64,000 nucleotides of DNA from Roseateles toxinivorans (GTDB lineage Bacteria; Pseudomonadota; Gammaproteobacteria; Burkholderiales; Burkholderiaceae_C). The notes under the pieces are model-generated. The model was not told the origin of the DNA. It saw only the letters and a list, made by a program, of their open reading frames with translations, and ran no database searches. This document shows positions 1-8,560 of the stretch, in pieces. The stretch's first letter is position 1; the number at the start of each line of letters is the position of its first letter. The stretch spans positions 1,167,510 to 1,231,509 of the forward strand of contig NZ_SNXS01000001.1 in assembly GCF_004362525.1 (NCBI RefSeq), in the 5' to 3' direction. The position numbers and the translations under genes are program-made.

Positions 1-1
1 C

Positions 2-397
2 GGGCTGCCGCGCCACCTCGCCGAATGGATCGCCACGCTGGGCCTGAGCCCCTTCGGCCTGCTGATGATGATGATGCTGTTCTACATCGTGCTGGGCTGC
101 TTTCTGGATGGCATCTCGATGGTGGTGCTGACCATGGGCGTGGTCATGCCCACGGTGCTCAAGGCCGGCATCGACCCGCTGTGGTTCGGCATCTTCATCG
201 TGCTGGTGGTCGAAATGGCCCAGATCACGCCGCCGGTGGGCTTCAACCTGTTCGTGCTGCAGGGCATGACCAAGCGCGAGATTGGCTATATCTCGCGCGT
301 CACCCTGCCCTTCTTCTTCCTGATGATTGCGGCGGTGGTGCTGATCTATGTGTTCCCGCAGATCGTCACCTATTTGCCCCTGCGGATGAAGGGCTAG
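2..397 (+). CDS. dctM: TRAP transporter large permease, C-terminal part (cut by window edge)
   Basis: This is the end of a DctM-type large membrane subunit of a TRAP transporter, which uses an ion gradient to import organic acids delivered by a periplasmic binding protein. About 131 residues are visible and the reading frame is open to the window edge, so the start lies outside. The visible part has three hydrophobic segments. It carries the family pattern of an FLDG turn followed later by an EMAQITPPVGFN segment and a short basic end. The substrate cannot be told from this fragment. A weak GGGCA/TGCCC hairpin at 409-423, just after the stop, may end the transcript. The following gene belongs to an unrelated pilus cluster. 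Confidence 0.85.
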   Translation, partial: GLPRHLAEWIATLGLSPFGLLMMMMLFYIVLGCFLDGISMVVLTMGVVMPTVLKAGIDPLWFGIFIVLVVEMAQITPPVGFNLFVLQGMTKREIGYISRVTLPFFFLMIAAVVLIYVFPQIVTYLPLRMKG

Positions 398-534
398 ACA
401 GAGAATAGGGGCACTTGTTGCCCGTATTTCCGTGCGCTGGGCGCAGGCGGCGCTCCATACCATCCTCGCAATGGCGTTAGCATGACGCAGGCGGCTTGTC
501 GCGCGCGCTTGTGCCGTGTCTGACGGCCCGTATT

Positions 535-540
535 GGGAGA
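535..540 (+). promoter_or_regulatory. Ribosome binding site deciding the start of the first pilus ATPase
   Basis: GGGAGA lies five bases before the ATG at 546. The frame is also open from a GTG at 516 but no comparable site precedes it, so 546 is preferred. Confidence 0.6.
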
Positions 541-545
541 TTGCT

Positions 546-3077
546 ATGTCCGATTTATCGCCACTGACCTGGTCAGAGCCCACCATGCCGGCGGAGCTGT
601 CTGCGTCGGCGGCCGCCGAGCCCGAGCCCTTTCGCTGGCCCTCCCCCCCTTATTCCGCCTACCCGCAGCCACAGGCACAGACCGCTCCCGAGCCCTGCGA
701 AATCATCGGTCTGAACGGCAGCCGCATGGTCGGCCGGGTGATTCTGATGGTGCCCGAGGAGCGTCTGGCGCAGATCAATATTCCACCGGCGCGCACCACG
801 CTGGGCCTCAAGTTCGCCCAGTTCAGCACCATGAAGCTGCTGCAGCCGCTGGAACCGCGGCCGCGCCTGACCGAGGGCCGCTCCACTGATATGGAGCTCG
901 ACCGCCGCCCCCGCTTCGAATACACCATAGAGCTCAAGAACGGGACCGAGCTCACCGGCATGACCATCGGCTATGAGCAGGACCGCATTGGCCTGTTCCT
1001 GTTCCATCCGATCAACGAGGACAGCGACGCGGTGCAGCGCGTGTTCGTGCCCGATGAGGCGATCGCGAGCTTCGACGTCGGCACACGCATTGGTAAGCTG
1101 CTGGTGGAAGACAGCGCCGCCACCGCCGCCGAGATCGAGGAGATCGCACGCGAGCAGCAGGAGCTGCGCTCGCGTCGGGTCGGTGACATTCTGGTCACCA
1201 ACCAGGTGGTCACCGCCGAGCAGTTGCTGGTCGCCATCGAGCAGCAGTCCAAGATGCCCATGGTGCGAATAGGCGAGGCGCTGCTGGCGATGGAGCTGGT
1301 TTCCACCCGCCAGCTCGATGAGGCGCTGGAGCAGCAGCGCAGCGATCGTTCGGTGCCGCTGGGCGAGTTGTTGGTGCGCAAGGGCGTCGTCTCGCGCCAG
1401 GCGCTGCAATCGGCGCTGGCCCGCAAGATGGGCTATCCGCTCGTCGATGTGGACCATTTCTCGGTGGAGGCCGATGCAATCCGCAAACTGCCCTTCGCCG
1501 CGGCACGGCGCCTGGAGGTGCTGCCGCTGCTGATACGCGATGGCCGGCTGATCGTCGCCCTCGAAGACCCGACCCGCCGCGACACGCTGGACGAGGTCGA
1601 GTTCATCACCCAGATGAAGGTCGTGCCGACCCTGACCAAGGTCGGTTCGCTGCACTTCGCCCTGCCCACCACCTACGAGCGCTTCGGCAGCGAGGGCAAC
1701 GCGCGCAGCGAACTGAACTTCGTGCCGCTGACGGTCGAGTTCGAGCCCGACAACACCAACAAGCTGGTCGAGTCGCTGGAGCGCGAGCAGCTGGACCGGC
1801 CCTCTCGCGAGGACGAGAAGCCGCTGGAGCAGTCCGACAACTCGCTGGTGCGTTTGATCAACACGATGATCATCGAGGCCAGCAACCAGGGCGTGTCCGA
1901 CATCCATATCGAGACCTATCCGGGCCGCGACAAGGTCAAGATCCGTTTCCGCAAGGACGGGCGCCTGCACCCCTATCTGGAGCTGCCCCACACCTACCGC
2001 AACGCGATGATCGCGCGCATCAAGATCATGTGCGATCTGGACATTTCCGAGCGCCGCAAGCCGCAGGACGGCAAGATCAATTTCGCCAAGTTCTCGCCCC
2101 AGCACAAGCTGGAGCTGCGCGTGGCCACCATTCCGACCAACAACGGCCTGGAAGACCTGGTGATGCGCCTGCTGGCCTCGGCCAAGCCGATAGCGCTGGA
2201 CCAGCTGGGCCTGTCGGCCGAGAACCTGGGGCGCCTCAAGGACGCTGTGTCCCGCCCCTATGGCATGGTGCTGTGCGTCGGGCCGACCGGTTCGGGCAAG
2301 ACCACCACCCTGCACTCGGCGCTCAGCCACATCAATCTGCCCGAGCGCAAGATCTGGACCGCCGAGGACCCGATCGAAATCACCCAGGCCGGGCTGCGCC
2401 AGGTCCAGGTCAACCCCAAGATAGACTGGACCTTTGCCAAGGCGCTGCGCGCCTTTCTGCGCGCCGATCCGGATGTGATCATGGTCGGCGAGATCCGCGA
2501 CGAGGAAACGGCGCAGATGGCCATCGAGGCCTCGCTGACCGGCCACCTGGTGCTCTCCACCCTGCACACCAATAGCGCGCCCGAGACCGTGACGCGCCTG
2601 CTCGACATGGGCATGGATCCGTTCAACTTTGCCGATTCGCTCCTGGCCGTGCTGGCCCAGCGCCTGGTGCGCCGGCTGTGCAAGGCCTGCAGCCGCGCCG
2701 AGCCACTGCCCGCGACCGAGCAACAGGAGTTGCTGGACGACTATCGCCATGTCTTCGCCGCTGAGCACCGGCCGGACGAGGCCCAGCTGCTGGCCGGTTG
2801 GCAGAAGCGCTTCGGCCAACAGGGCAAGTTGATGCGCTACCGCGCACCGGGCTGCGCCAGATGCGAGAACACCGGCTTCAAGGGCCGCGCCGGCCTGCAT
2901 GAGCTGCTCGTCATCTCCCGCGAGCTGCGCCGCATGATTCAGACCGGTGCCCGCGCCGAGGAGATCCTGGACGTCGGCCTCAGCGAGGGCATGCGCACGC
3001 TGCGCCAGGACGGCATCGAGAAGGTGCTGCAGGGCGAGACCACGATCGAGGAAGTCCGCGCGATGAGCAATGTCTGA
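546..3077 (+). CDS. GspE/PilB-family pilus assembly ATPase with extended MshEN c-di-GMP-type repeats
   Basis: An 843-residue AAA-type motor ATPase of the type II secretion/type IV pilus family, predicted to act at the cytoplasmic face of the pilus machine. Residues 1-50 are Pro/Ala-rich. Residues about 55-190 form two beta-rich stretches that I do not recognise firmly (an Lsm- or PilZ-like barrel is possible). Residues about 211-310 hold three successive helical repeats of the RxGxxL...LxxAxxQQ pattern, typical of the MshEN c-di-GMP-binding domain, which normally has two. Walker A (GPTGSGKTTT) is near 579, the acidic RADPDVIMVGEIRDEET Walker B follows, and two CxxC pairs near the C-terminus should bind zinc. 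It overlaps mshE by 8 bases. It may be a second assembly motor or a regulatory partner of MshE; which one is not decidable here. Confidence 0.85.
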   Translation: MSDLSPLTWSEPTMPAELSASAAAEPEPFRWPSPPYSAYPQPQAQTAPEPCEIIGLNGSRMVGRVILMVPEERLAQINIPPARTTLGLKFAQFSTMKLLQPLEPRPRLTEGRSTDMELDRRPRFEYTIELKNGTELTGMTIGYEQDRIGLFLFHPINEDSDAVQRVFVPDEAIASFDVGTRIGKLLVEDSAATAAEIEEIAREQQELRSRRVGDILVTNQVVTAEQLLVAIEQQSKMPMVRIGEALLAMELVSTRQLDEALEQQRSDRSVPLGELLVRKGVVSRQALQSALARKMGYPLVDVDHFSVEADAIRKLPFAAARRLEVLPLLIRDGRLIVALEDPTRRDTLDEVEFITQMKVVPTLTKVGSLHFALPTTYERFGSEGNARSELNFVPLTVEFEPDNTNKLVESLEREQLDRPSREDEKPLEQSDNSLVRLINTMIIEASNQGVSDIHIETYPGRDKVKIRFRKDGRLHPYLELPHTYRNAMIARIKIMCDLDISERRKPQDGKINFAKFSPQHKLELRVATIPTNNGLEDLVMRLLASAKPIALDQLGLSAENLGRLKDAVSRPYGMVLCVGPTGSGKTTTLHSALSHINLPERKIWTAEDPIEITQAGLRQVQVNPKIDWTFAKALRAFLRADPDVIMVGEIRDEETAQMAIEASLTGHLVLSTLHTNSAPETVTRLLDMGMDPFNFADSLLAVLAQRLVRRLCKACSRAEPLPATEQQELLDDYRHVFAAEHRPDEAQLLAGWQKRFGQQGKLMRYRAPGCARCENTGFKGRAGLHELLVISRELRRMIQTGARAEEILDVGLSEGMRTLRQDGIEKVLQGETTIEEVRAMSNV

Positions 3078-4821
3078 GCCCAGGATGGCCAACGAACCCG
3101 CAACCCCCGCCCCGGCCGAGGCCGGCAAGCCGCAGAAACTGCGCCTGGGCGATGTGCTGGTCCAGCAGCAGCTGATCTCCGAGGAGCAGCTCAAGCAGAA
3201 CCTAGACCTGCAGCGCAGTACCGGCAAGAAGCTGGGTCGCCTGCTGATCGACGCCGGACTGATCACCGAGGAGGCCCTGGCCCATGTGCTGGCGCGCCAG
3301 CTGCGTGTGCCCTTCGTCAACCTGAAGAGCTTTCCGCTGCGCAGCGAGCTGGTGCGCCTGCTGCCCGAGTCGCCCGCCCGGCGCTTTCGCGCGCTGGTGC
3401 TGGAGGACAAGGGCGAGGCGCTGCTGGTGGCCATGGCCGACCCGCTGGACCTGTTCGCCTATGACGAGCTGACCCGGCTGCTCAAGCGCAAGATCAATAT
3501 GGCCGTGGTCGCCGAGAGCCAGCTGCCGCTGGCCTTCGACCGCCACTACCGCCGTACCGAGGAGATCAGCGGCCTGGCCCGGGCGCTGGAGAAGGACATT
3601 GGCGATGCGGTGGACTTCGGCGCCCTGCAGGCCAGCGTCGGCCAGGAGGGCGCGCCGGTGGTGCGCCTGCTGCAATCGGTGTTCGAGGATGCCTCCCAGG
3701 CCGGCGCGTCCGACGTGCACATCGAGCCGCAGGAAACCGAGCTCTTGATACGCAACCGCATCGACGGTGTCCTGCAGACCCAGATGCAGGCCGACAAGCG
3801 CATTGCCGCGGCACTGGCCCAGCGGCTGAAGCTGATGGCCGGCCTCGATATTTCCGAGAAGCGCCTGCCGCAGGACGGGCGCTTTTCCCTGCGTCTGCGC
3901 GACCGCACGATAGACGTGCGACTGTCCACCCTGCCCGGCCAGTACGGGGAGTCGGTGGTGATGCGTCTGCTGGGCCAGGGTTCGGCGATTCGGCGCCTGG
4001 ACAATATCCACATGCCCGAGGACATGCTGGCCCGCTTTCGCGAACTCTTGGGCCGCAGCTCCGGCATGGTGCTGGTCACCGGCCCCACCGGCTCGGGCAA
4101 GACGACGACGCTGTATGCCGCACTGGCCGAGGTCGATGCCGAGCAGAACAAGATCATCACCGTCGAAGACCCGGTCGAATACCGGCTGCCGGGCCTGACC
4201 CAGGTACAGGTCAACGAGAAGATCGACATGACCTTCGCCCGCGTGCTGCGCGCCTGCCTGCGCCAGGACCCGGACGTGATACTGGTCGGCGAAATGCGCG
4301 ACGCCGAGACGGTCGAGATCGGCCTGCGCGCCGCCATCACCGGGCATATGGTGCTATCCACCCTGCACACGCGCGACGCCGCCAGCACGCCATTCCGGCT
4401 GCTGGACATGGGGGCACCGCCCTTCATGGTGGCCACCTCGCTGCAGGCGGTGATCGCACAGCGCCTGGTACGGGCCAATTGCGAGAACTGCGCCGAGCCG
4501 CACGAGGCCACGCCGCAGGAGGCGGCGTGGCTGACCAGCATGGCCGGGGAGGACGGCGCGGGCATGCGCACCCTGCGCGGACGTGGCTGCTCGGTCTGCA
4601 ACGGCACCGGCTACACCGGCCGGCGCGGCGTCTATGAAATGCTGGAGATGGACGCCACCTTGACGCAGGCCGCCACCCGCAGCGACACCGCCGCCTTCAT
4701 GGCAGCCGCCCGCGAGCGGCTGCGCGGCAAGACGCTGGCCGACCGCGCGCTGGAGTTGGTGCGGCGGGGCCAGACCTCGATCGCCGAGGCGATGCGCGTG
4801 GGCACCGACACGGAAGACTGA
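3070..4821 (+). CDS. mshE: MSHA pilus assembly ATPase MshE
   Basis: A 583-residue GspE-family ATPase, the likely extension motor of the MSHA pilus. The N-terminal 25 residues are low complexity. Residues about 26-95 have two MshEN repeats (RLGDVLVQQQLI and KLGRLLIDAGLI, each followed by helices), the known c-di-GMP-binding element of MshE. Walker A GPTGSGKTTT is near 338, followed by the Asp box and the RQDPDVILVGEMRDAET Walker B. Cys pairs (CENC, CSVC) near 475-515 match the zinc-binding site. The length is normal for MshE. The ATG overlaps the end of the upstream ATPase by 8 bases, so the two are probably translationally coupled, and mshG follows after 7 bases. Confidence 0.92.
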   Translation: MSEPRMANEPATPAPAEAGKPQKLRLGDVLVQQQLISEEQLKQNLDLQRSTGKKLGRLLIDAGLITEEALAHVLARQLRVPFVNLKSFPLRSELVRLLPESPARRFRALVLEDKGEALLVAMADPLDLFAYDELTRLLKRKINMAVVAESQLPLAFDRHYRRTEEISGLARALEKDIGDAVDFGALQASVGQEGAPVVRLLQSVFEDASQAGASDVHIEPQETELLIRNRIDGVLQTQMQADKRIAAALAQRLKLMAGLDISEKRLPQDGRFSLRLRDRTIDVRLSTLPGQYGESVVMRLLGQGSAIRRLDNIHMPEDMLARFRELLGRSSGMVLVTGPTGSGKTTTLYAALAEVDAEQNKIITVEDPVEYRLPGLTQVQVNEKIDMTFARVLRACLRQDPDVILVGEMRDAETVEIGLRAAITGHMVLSTLHTRDAASTPFRLLDMGAPPFMVATSLQAVIAQRLVRANCENCAEPHEATPQEAAWLTSMAGEDGAGMRTLRGRGCSVCNGTGYTGRRGVYEMLEMDATLTQAATRSDTAAFMAAARERLRGKTLADRALELVRRGQTSIAEAMRVGTDTED

Positions 4822-4828
4822 ACAGGGC

Positions 4829-6064
4829 ATGCAAACCTTCGCCTGGCGCGGCCGCAACAACCGCGGTGAGCAGATTGACGGCGTGCTCGACGCCGAGACC
4901 GAGGACGCGGTCGCCGGCCAGTTGCTGGCTGGTGGCGTCACGCCGGTGCAGATCAGGCCAGCCGGCGCCAGCCTGTCGGCGCCCAAGCAGGACTGGTGGC
5001 ACGCCCTGGGTGCGCGGCCGGTCAGCATGGAAGACTGCCTGGTGCTGTCGCGCCAGCTCTACACGCTGCAGAAGGCCGGCGTGCCGATACTTCGCTCGCT
5101 GGCCGGCCTGCAGGCCTCGACCGCGCAGCAATCGCTGATTGCCTTGCTGGAAGACATCCGCGCCAGCCTCGACCAGGGCCGCGAGCTGTCGGCCGCACTG
5201 GCCCGTCACCCCAAGGTGTTCAGCCCCTTCTACGTGGCCATGGTGCGTGTTGGCGAGATGACCGGGCGGCTGACCGAGGTCTTCCAACGCTTGTCCGAGC
5301 ATCTTGAGTTCGAACTCGACATTCGCGCCCGTATCAAGCAGGCCTTGCGCTATCCGATGATGGTCATCGTCGCGATGGTGATCGCCGTGGTCATCATCAA
5401 CATCTTTGTGCTGCCCACCTTTGCCACAGCCTTTGCCGGCTTCAAGACGGAGCTGCCGCTGATGACGCGGATATTGCTCGGCTTTTCCAGCTGGACCCTG
5501 CAATGGTGGCCGATGCTGGTGGCCGCTGGCGTCGGCCTGGTGGTGGTGGTGCGCGGCGTGCTCGCCAGCCCCGAGGGCCGCTACCGCTGGGATCGCCTGA
5601 AGCTGCGCCTGCCGATTGCGGGGCCTATTGTGCTCAAGGCCACGTTGGCCCGCTTCGCGCGCAGTTTCGCGCTGGCCAGCAGCAGCGGCGTGCCCATCAG
5701 CCAGGCGATGACGGTGGTGGCGCAAACGGTGGACAACGCCTTCATCGGCAACCGCATCGAGCAGATGCGTGATGGCGTCGAACGCGGCGAGAGCATCTCG
5801 CGCTGCGCGGCCGCGGCCGGCGTTTTCACACCTATCGTGCTGCAGATGATTGCCGTCGGCGAGGAGACCGGCGAGCTCGACACGCTGATGGTCGAGATCG
5901 CGCAGATGTACGAGCGCGAGACCGACTACAGCATCAAGGGCCTGTCGGCCTCGATCGAGCCGGTACTGCTCTTGATCATCGGCGCAATGGTGCTGGTGCT
6001 GGCGCTGGGCGTCTTCCTGCCGCTGTGGAACCTCGGCCAGGCGGCGATGGGACGGCCCGGTTGA
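4829..6064 (+). CDS. mshG: MSHA platform protein MshG (GspF/PilC family)
   Basis: A 411-residue inner-membrane platform protein that couples the assembly ATPase to pilin extraction. It has the two GspF domains: cytoplasmic helices around residues 70-170 (with the G(V/I)P(I)LRSL motif), a membrane segment at about 174-196, another near 228-247, the second GspF domain with SSGVPISQAM, and a last hydrophobic segment near 379-402. It starts 7 bases after mshE and belongs to the same operon. Length and hydrophobicity are normal for GspF/PilC proteins. It is followed by a 144-base gap that carries a predicted extra promoter for the pilin genes. Confidence 0.93.
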   Translation: MQTFAWRGRNNRGEQIDGVLDAETEDAVAGQLLAGGVTPVQIRPAGASLSAPKQDWWHALGARPVSMEDCLVLSRQLYTLQKAGVPILRSLAGLQASTAQQSLIALLEDIRASLDQGRELSAALARHPKVFSPFYVAMVRVGEMTGRLTEVFQRLSEHLEFELDIRARIKQALRYPMMVIVAMVIAVVIINIFVLPTFATAFAGFKTELPLMTRILLGFSSWTLQWWPMLVAAGVGLVVVVRGVLASPEGRYRWDRLKLRLPIAGPIVLKATLARFARSFALASSSGVPISQAMTVVAQTVDNAFIGNRIEQMRDGVERGESISRCAAAAGVFTPIVLQMIAVGEETGELDTLMVEIAQMYERETDYSIKGLSASIEPVLLLIIGAMVLVLALGVFLPLWNLGQAAMGRPG

Positions 6065-6108
6065 TCGGCAGGAATCGGCGAAAGCGTCGGGCGCCGTGAA
6101 GTTTGCAC

Positions 6109-6136
6109 TCAAGTGATACCGGCGGCGCTCCGATAG
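6109..6136 (+). promoter_or_regulatory. Predicted sigma-28 (FliA) type promoter before mshA
   Basis: TCAAG at 6109-6113 and TCCGATAG at 6129-6136 are 15 bases apart. Betaproteobacterial flagellar class III promoters follow TCAAG-N15-GCCGATA, so only the first base of the downstream element differs. It lies in the only large gap of the cluster, 72 bases before the mshA start. It is a pattern match by eye; no transcript start is known. Confidence 0.5.
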
Positions 6137-6208
6137 GTGGGTAAGCGTCCGCGAGATGAGGCATTGATCAGGCGGGCCGACCCACTTCAACCCCTTAGAA
6201 GGCAGTCC

Positions 6209-6592
6209 ATGAACGCAAAGCAAGCTGGTTTCACCTTGATCGAACTGGTGATGGTCATCGTCATCCTGGGCGTGCTGTCCGCCGTGGCCCTGCCCAAGTT
6301 CGTCGACATCAAGAGTGACGCCCAGCAGGCATCGATCGACGGCGTGGCCGGCGCCCTGAATTCGGCCGCCTCGGTCAACTATGCGGCACGCAAGGCCAAC
6401 GCCACCAAAGGTGTCGAGATCAAGACTTGCGGCGACGTCAAGAATGCCCTGACCGGCGGCATCCCGGCGACGATGGAGATCACCGTACCGGGCACAGTCG
6501 TGGCTGCCGACGCCACCGTCACCACTTGCGAAGTGCGCCTGATCGCCACGCCGGCCATCAAGCAGAGCTTCACCGCCATCGGCATCCTCTGA
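6209..6592 (+). CDS. mshA: MSHA major pilin MshA
   Basis: A 127-residue type IV prepilin, the likely main fibre subunit. A short basic leader (MNAKQAG) is followed by FTLIELVMVIVILGVL: Gly at -1, Phe at +1 and Glu at +5, the prepilin peptidase signature. Two cysteines in the C-terminal half (KTCGDV and TTCEVR) probably form the disulfide loop. The ATG at 6209 is chosen over an in-frame GTG at 6137 because AGAAGG (6197-6202) lies six bases ahead and the leader length is then normal. It is preceded by a sigma-28-like promoter and followed by four minor pilin genes. Confidence 0.92.
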   Translation: MNAKQAGFTLIELVMVIVILGVLSAVALPKFVDIKSDAQQASIDGVAGALNSAASVNYAARKANATKGVEIKTCGDVKNALTGGIPATMEITVPGTVVAADATVTTCEVRLIATPAIKQSFTAIGIL

Positions 6593-6610
6593 CCCTGCCA
6601 AGCGCCGCTC

Positions 6611-7090
6611 GTGCTGAAGCGAGCCGCCTCTCTGACAAGCCCGCCCCGCTCACGCGCGGCGGGCTTTACCTTGATCGAGCTGATCATCGTCATCACGATC
6701 CTGGGTGCCCTGGCCGTGCTGGCCCTGCCCCGACTGGTGGACACCGAGATGTGGCGGCTGCGCGCCTTTGGAGACGATATGCAGAGCCAGCTGCAGGCGC
6801 TGCAGCGCCGCGCGCTGACGCAGCGCCGGCCCATCATCGCCACCATCACCCCGACCGGCCTGAGCTTCGCCTATGTCAACGGCGCGGCGATCGCCGTCCT
6901 GCCCTGTCCGGCCACATCCAGCCCTTGCATCGCAGAGCCCGGCACGCGCTCGATCACTTTTAACCATGCCAACTCAGGCAGCAGCCTGACCTCCGCCGCG
7001 GCGGCGCTGACGATCACCGTCAGCGCCAGCGGTTACACCCAGGCCTATCGGCTGGAACATGAAACGGGCCTGTTTTACCTGCTTCCATGA
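6611..7090 (+). CDS. mshC: MSHA minor pilin MshC-like
   Basis: A 159-residue type IV pilin-like protein. The 18-residue basic leader ends in AAG and is followed by FTLIELIIVITILGAL, with Glu at +5. The remainder is a GspH/FimT-like globular domain with two cysteines (LPCPATSSPC). The start is a GTG at 6611, 18 bases after mshA; no strong ribosome site is visible, so coupling to mshA is possible. By position after the major pilin and by length it corresponds to MshC. It probably helps to start or cap the fibre. Confidence 0.82.
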   Translation: MLKRAASLTSPPRSRAAGFTLIELIIVITILGALAVLALPRLVDTEMWRLRAFGDDMQSQLQALQRRALTQRRPIIATITPTGLSFAYVNGAAIAVLPCPATSSPCIAEPGTRSITFNHANSGSSLTSAAAALTITVSASGYTQAYRLEHETGLFYLLP

Positions 7091-7140
7091 GGCTTATGGC
7101 GGCCGTGCGCAGCCTTAGCATGCGAGAAGGAGCCTGTTGC

Positions 7141-7719
7141 ATGTCCCTGCCCTTGTCGCGCCCGTCCCGAATAAAAGCTGCCCAGCGCGGGTTGTCGCTG
7201 ATCGAGCTCTTGATCTTCATCGTCGTCGTCAGCGCCGCGCTGGCCGGCGTGCTGCGCGTGTTCATGCAGGCCGGTGCCCAGAGCGCCGACCCACAGCTCC
7301 AGCGCCAGGCGCTGGCGATTGCCGAATCGCTGCTGCAGGAGGTGCAGCTGATGCCCTTCACCTTCTGCCAGGCGACCGATGCGAATGTGGAGACCGCCGA
7401 CAGCGCCGCCGAATGCGACAGCCTGGTCGAGAACATCGGGCCCGAGGGCGGCGAGACGCGCGCCACCTCGCCGCAGTTCGACAACGTCAACGACTACCAC
7501 GGCTACGCGATGAACGGCATTGTCGACATCAGCAACGCGGCGGTGCCAGGCCTTGCCGGCTACAGCGCCAGCGTCAGTGTGGCGGCGGCGGCACTGGGCA
7601 GCATCAGCGCGGCCAGCGGCGATGCGCTGCTTGTCACCGTCACCGTCAATGGGCCGTCGAGCACCCAGATCGTCTTGAGCGGCTACCGAGGGCGCTATGC
7701 ACCTAATGCGGCCCTTTGA
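7141..7719 (+). CDS. mshD: MSHA minor pilin MshD-like
   Basis: A 192-residue prepilin-like protein. The leader ends in AQRG and the hydrophobic helix starts LSLIELLIFIVVVSAAL, so Leu replaces the usual Phe at +1 while Glu at +5 is kept. The frame is open from 7087, but the ATG at 7141 has an excellent ribosome site (AGAAGGAG, 7125-7132, eight bases ahead) and gives a normal leader. Cysteines at FTFCQ and AECDS may pair. It overlaps the next gene by 23 bases. Its role is that of a minor pilin at the fibre tip or base. Confidence 0.82.
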   Translation: MSLPLSRPSRIKAAQRGLSLIELLIFIVVVSAALAGVLRVFMQAGAQSADPQLQRQALAIAESLLQEVQLMPFTFCQATDANVETADSAAECDSLVENIGPEGGETRATSPQFDNVNDYHGYAMNGIVDISNAAVPGLAGYSASVSVAAAALGSISAASGDALLVTVTVNGPSSTQIVLSGYRGRYAPNAAL

Positions 7720-8560
7720 CCGGCAGCGGGGCTTCACCCTGGTCGAATCGGTGATGGTGATCGTCATCACCGGCATCCTGGGGGCCATCGTCAGCATCTT
7801 CATCGTCGCGCCGGTGCAGGCCTATCTGGCCACCGCCGCACGGGCCAATCTGGTTGATCAGGCCGACACGGCGCTGCGCCGCGTTTCGCGCGACCTGGCC
7901 ATCGCCCTGCCCAACAGTGCCCGCGTCACGGCCAGCGGTCGCAGCCTGGAGCTGATACCGACCACCGGCGCGGCCCGCTACGCCACCGAGGGCGCCGGCA
8001 AGCTGGACTTTGGCGTGGACTCGACCGCCGACACCAGCTTCGACCTGGTTGGCCCTCCGCTGACCTTGGGCGCCTCGCAGCAGCTGGTGTTCTACAACCT
8101 CGGCCCCGACGTGCCCGATGCCAATGCCTATGCGGCCAATGGCAGCGCGGCCGAGCAGCAGAATTCGAACCGCCGGACCGCCAGCAACGGGGCCGGTACG
8201 GCCAGCACGATCACGCTGAATTCGGTGGCCAACCTGCCTGCAGGCAGCCAGGCGCCGCCCTACCGTGTCTATGCCGTTGGCGCGCCGGTCAGCTATCGCT
8301 GCGACCTGACCCCCGGCGTACAGACCCTGACCCGCTACCAGGGCTATGGCTTCCAGGCCGCCCAGCCCGACCCTCCGCTCAGTGGCAGCAGCAGCGTGCT
8401 GGCCAAGGGCGTGACTGACTGCCGGTTCAGCTACTCGGGCGCCGCGGTGGCCGCGCGCGCGGCCCTGGTGACCCTGCAGCTGACGCTCAGCACCAACACC
8501 GGCAGCGGCGCCGAGACGGTTTCTCTCTACCATGCGATCCATGTCGACAACCTGCCCTAA
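7697..8560 (+). CDS. mshO: MSHA minor pilin MshO-like
   Basis: A 287-residue prepilin-like protein with leader MHLMRPFDRQRG and helix FTLVESVMVIVITGIL (Glu at +5). A second ATG at 7706 would give a shorter leader. The large C-terminal domain (about 250 residues) has two cysteines (SYRCDL, TDCRFS) and matches the PilW/GspJ size class. It overlaps mshD and mshP. By order (D, O, P) and size it is MshO. Confidence 0.82.
   Translation: MHLMRPFDRQRGFTLVESVMVIVITGILGAIVSIFIVAPVQAYLATAARANLVDQADTALRRVSRDLAIALPNSARVTASGRSLELIPTTGAARYATEGAGKLDFGVDSTADTSFDLVGPPLTLGASQQLVFYNLGPDVPDANAYAANGSAAEQQNSNRRTASNGAGTASTITLNSVANLPAGSQAPPYRVYAVGAPVSYRCDLTPGVQTLTRYQGYGFQAAQPDPPLSGSSSVLAKGVTDCRFSYSGAAVAARAALVTLQLTLSTNTGSGAETVSLYHAIHVDNLP

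Noticed and set aside
573-3434. 953-codon open frame on the - strand
   Set aside because: It is antisense to two clear pilus ATPase genes, lacks any recognisable motif, and long antisense frames are expected in high-GC DNA.
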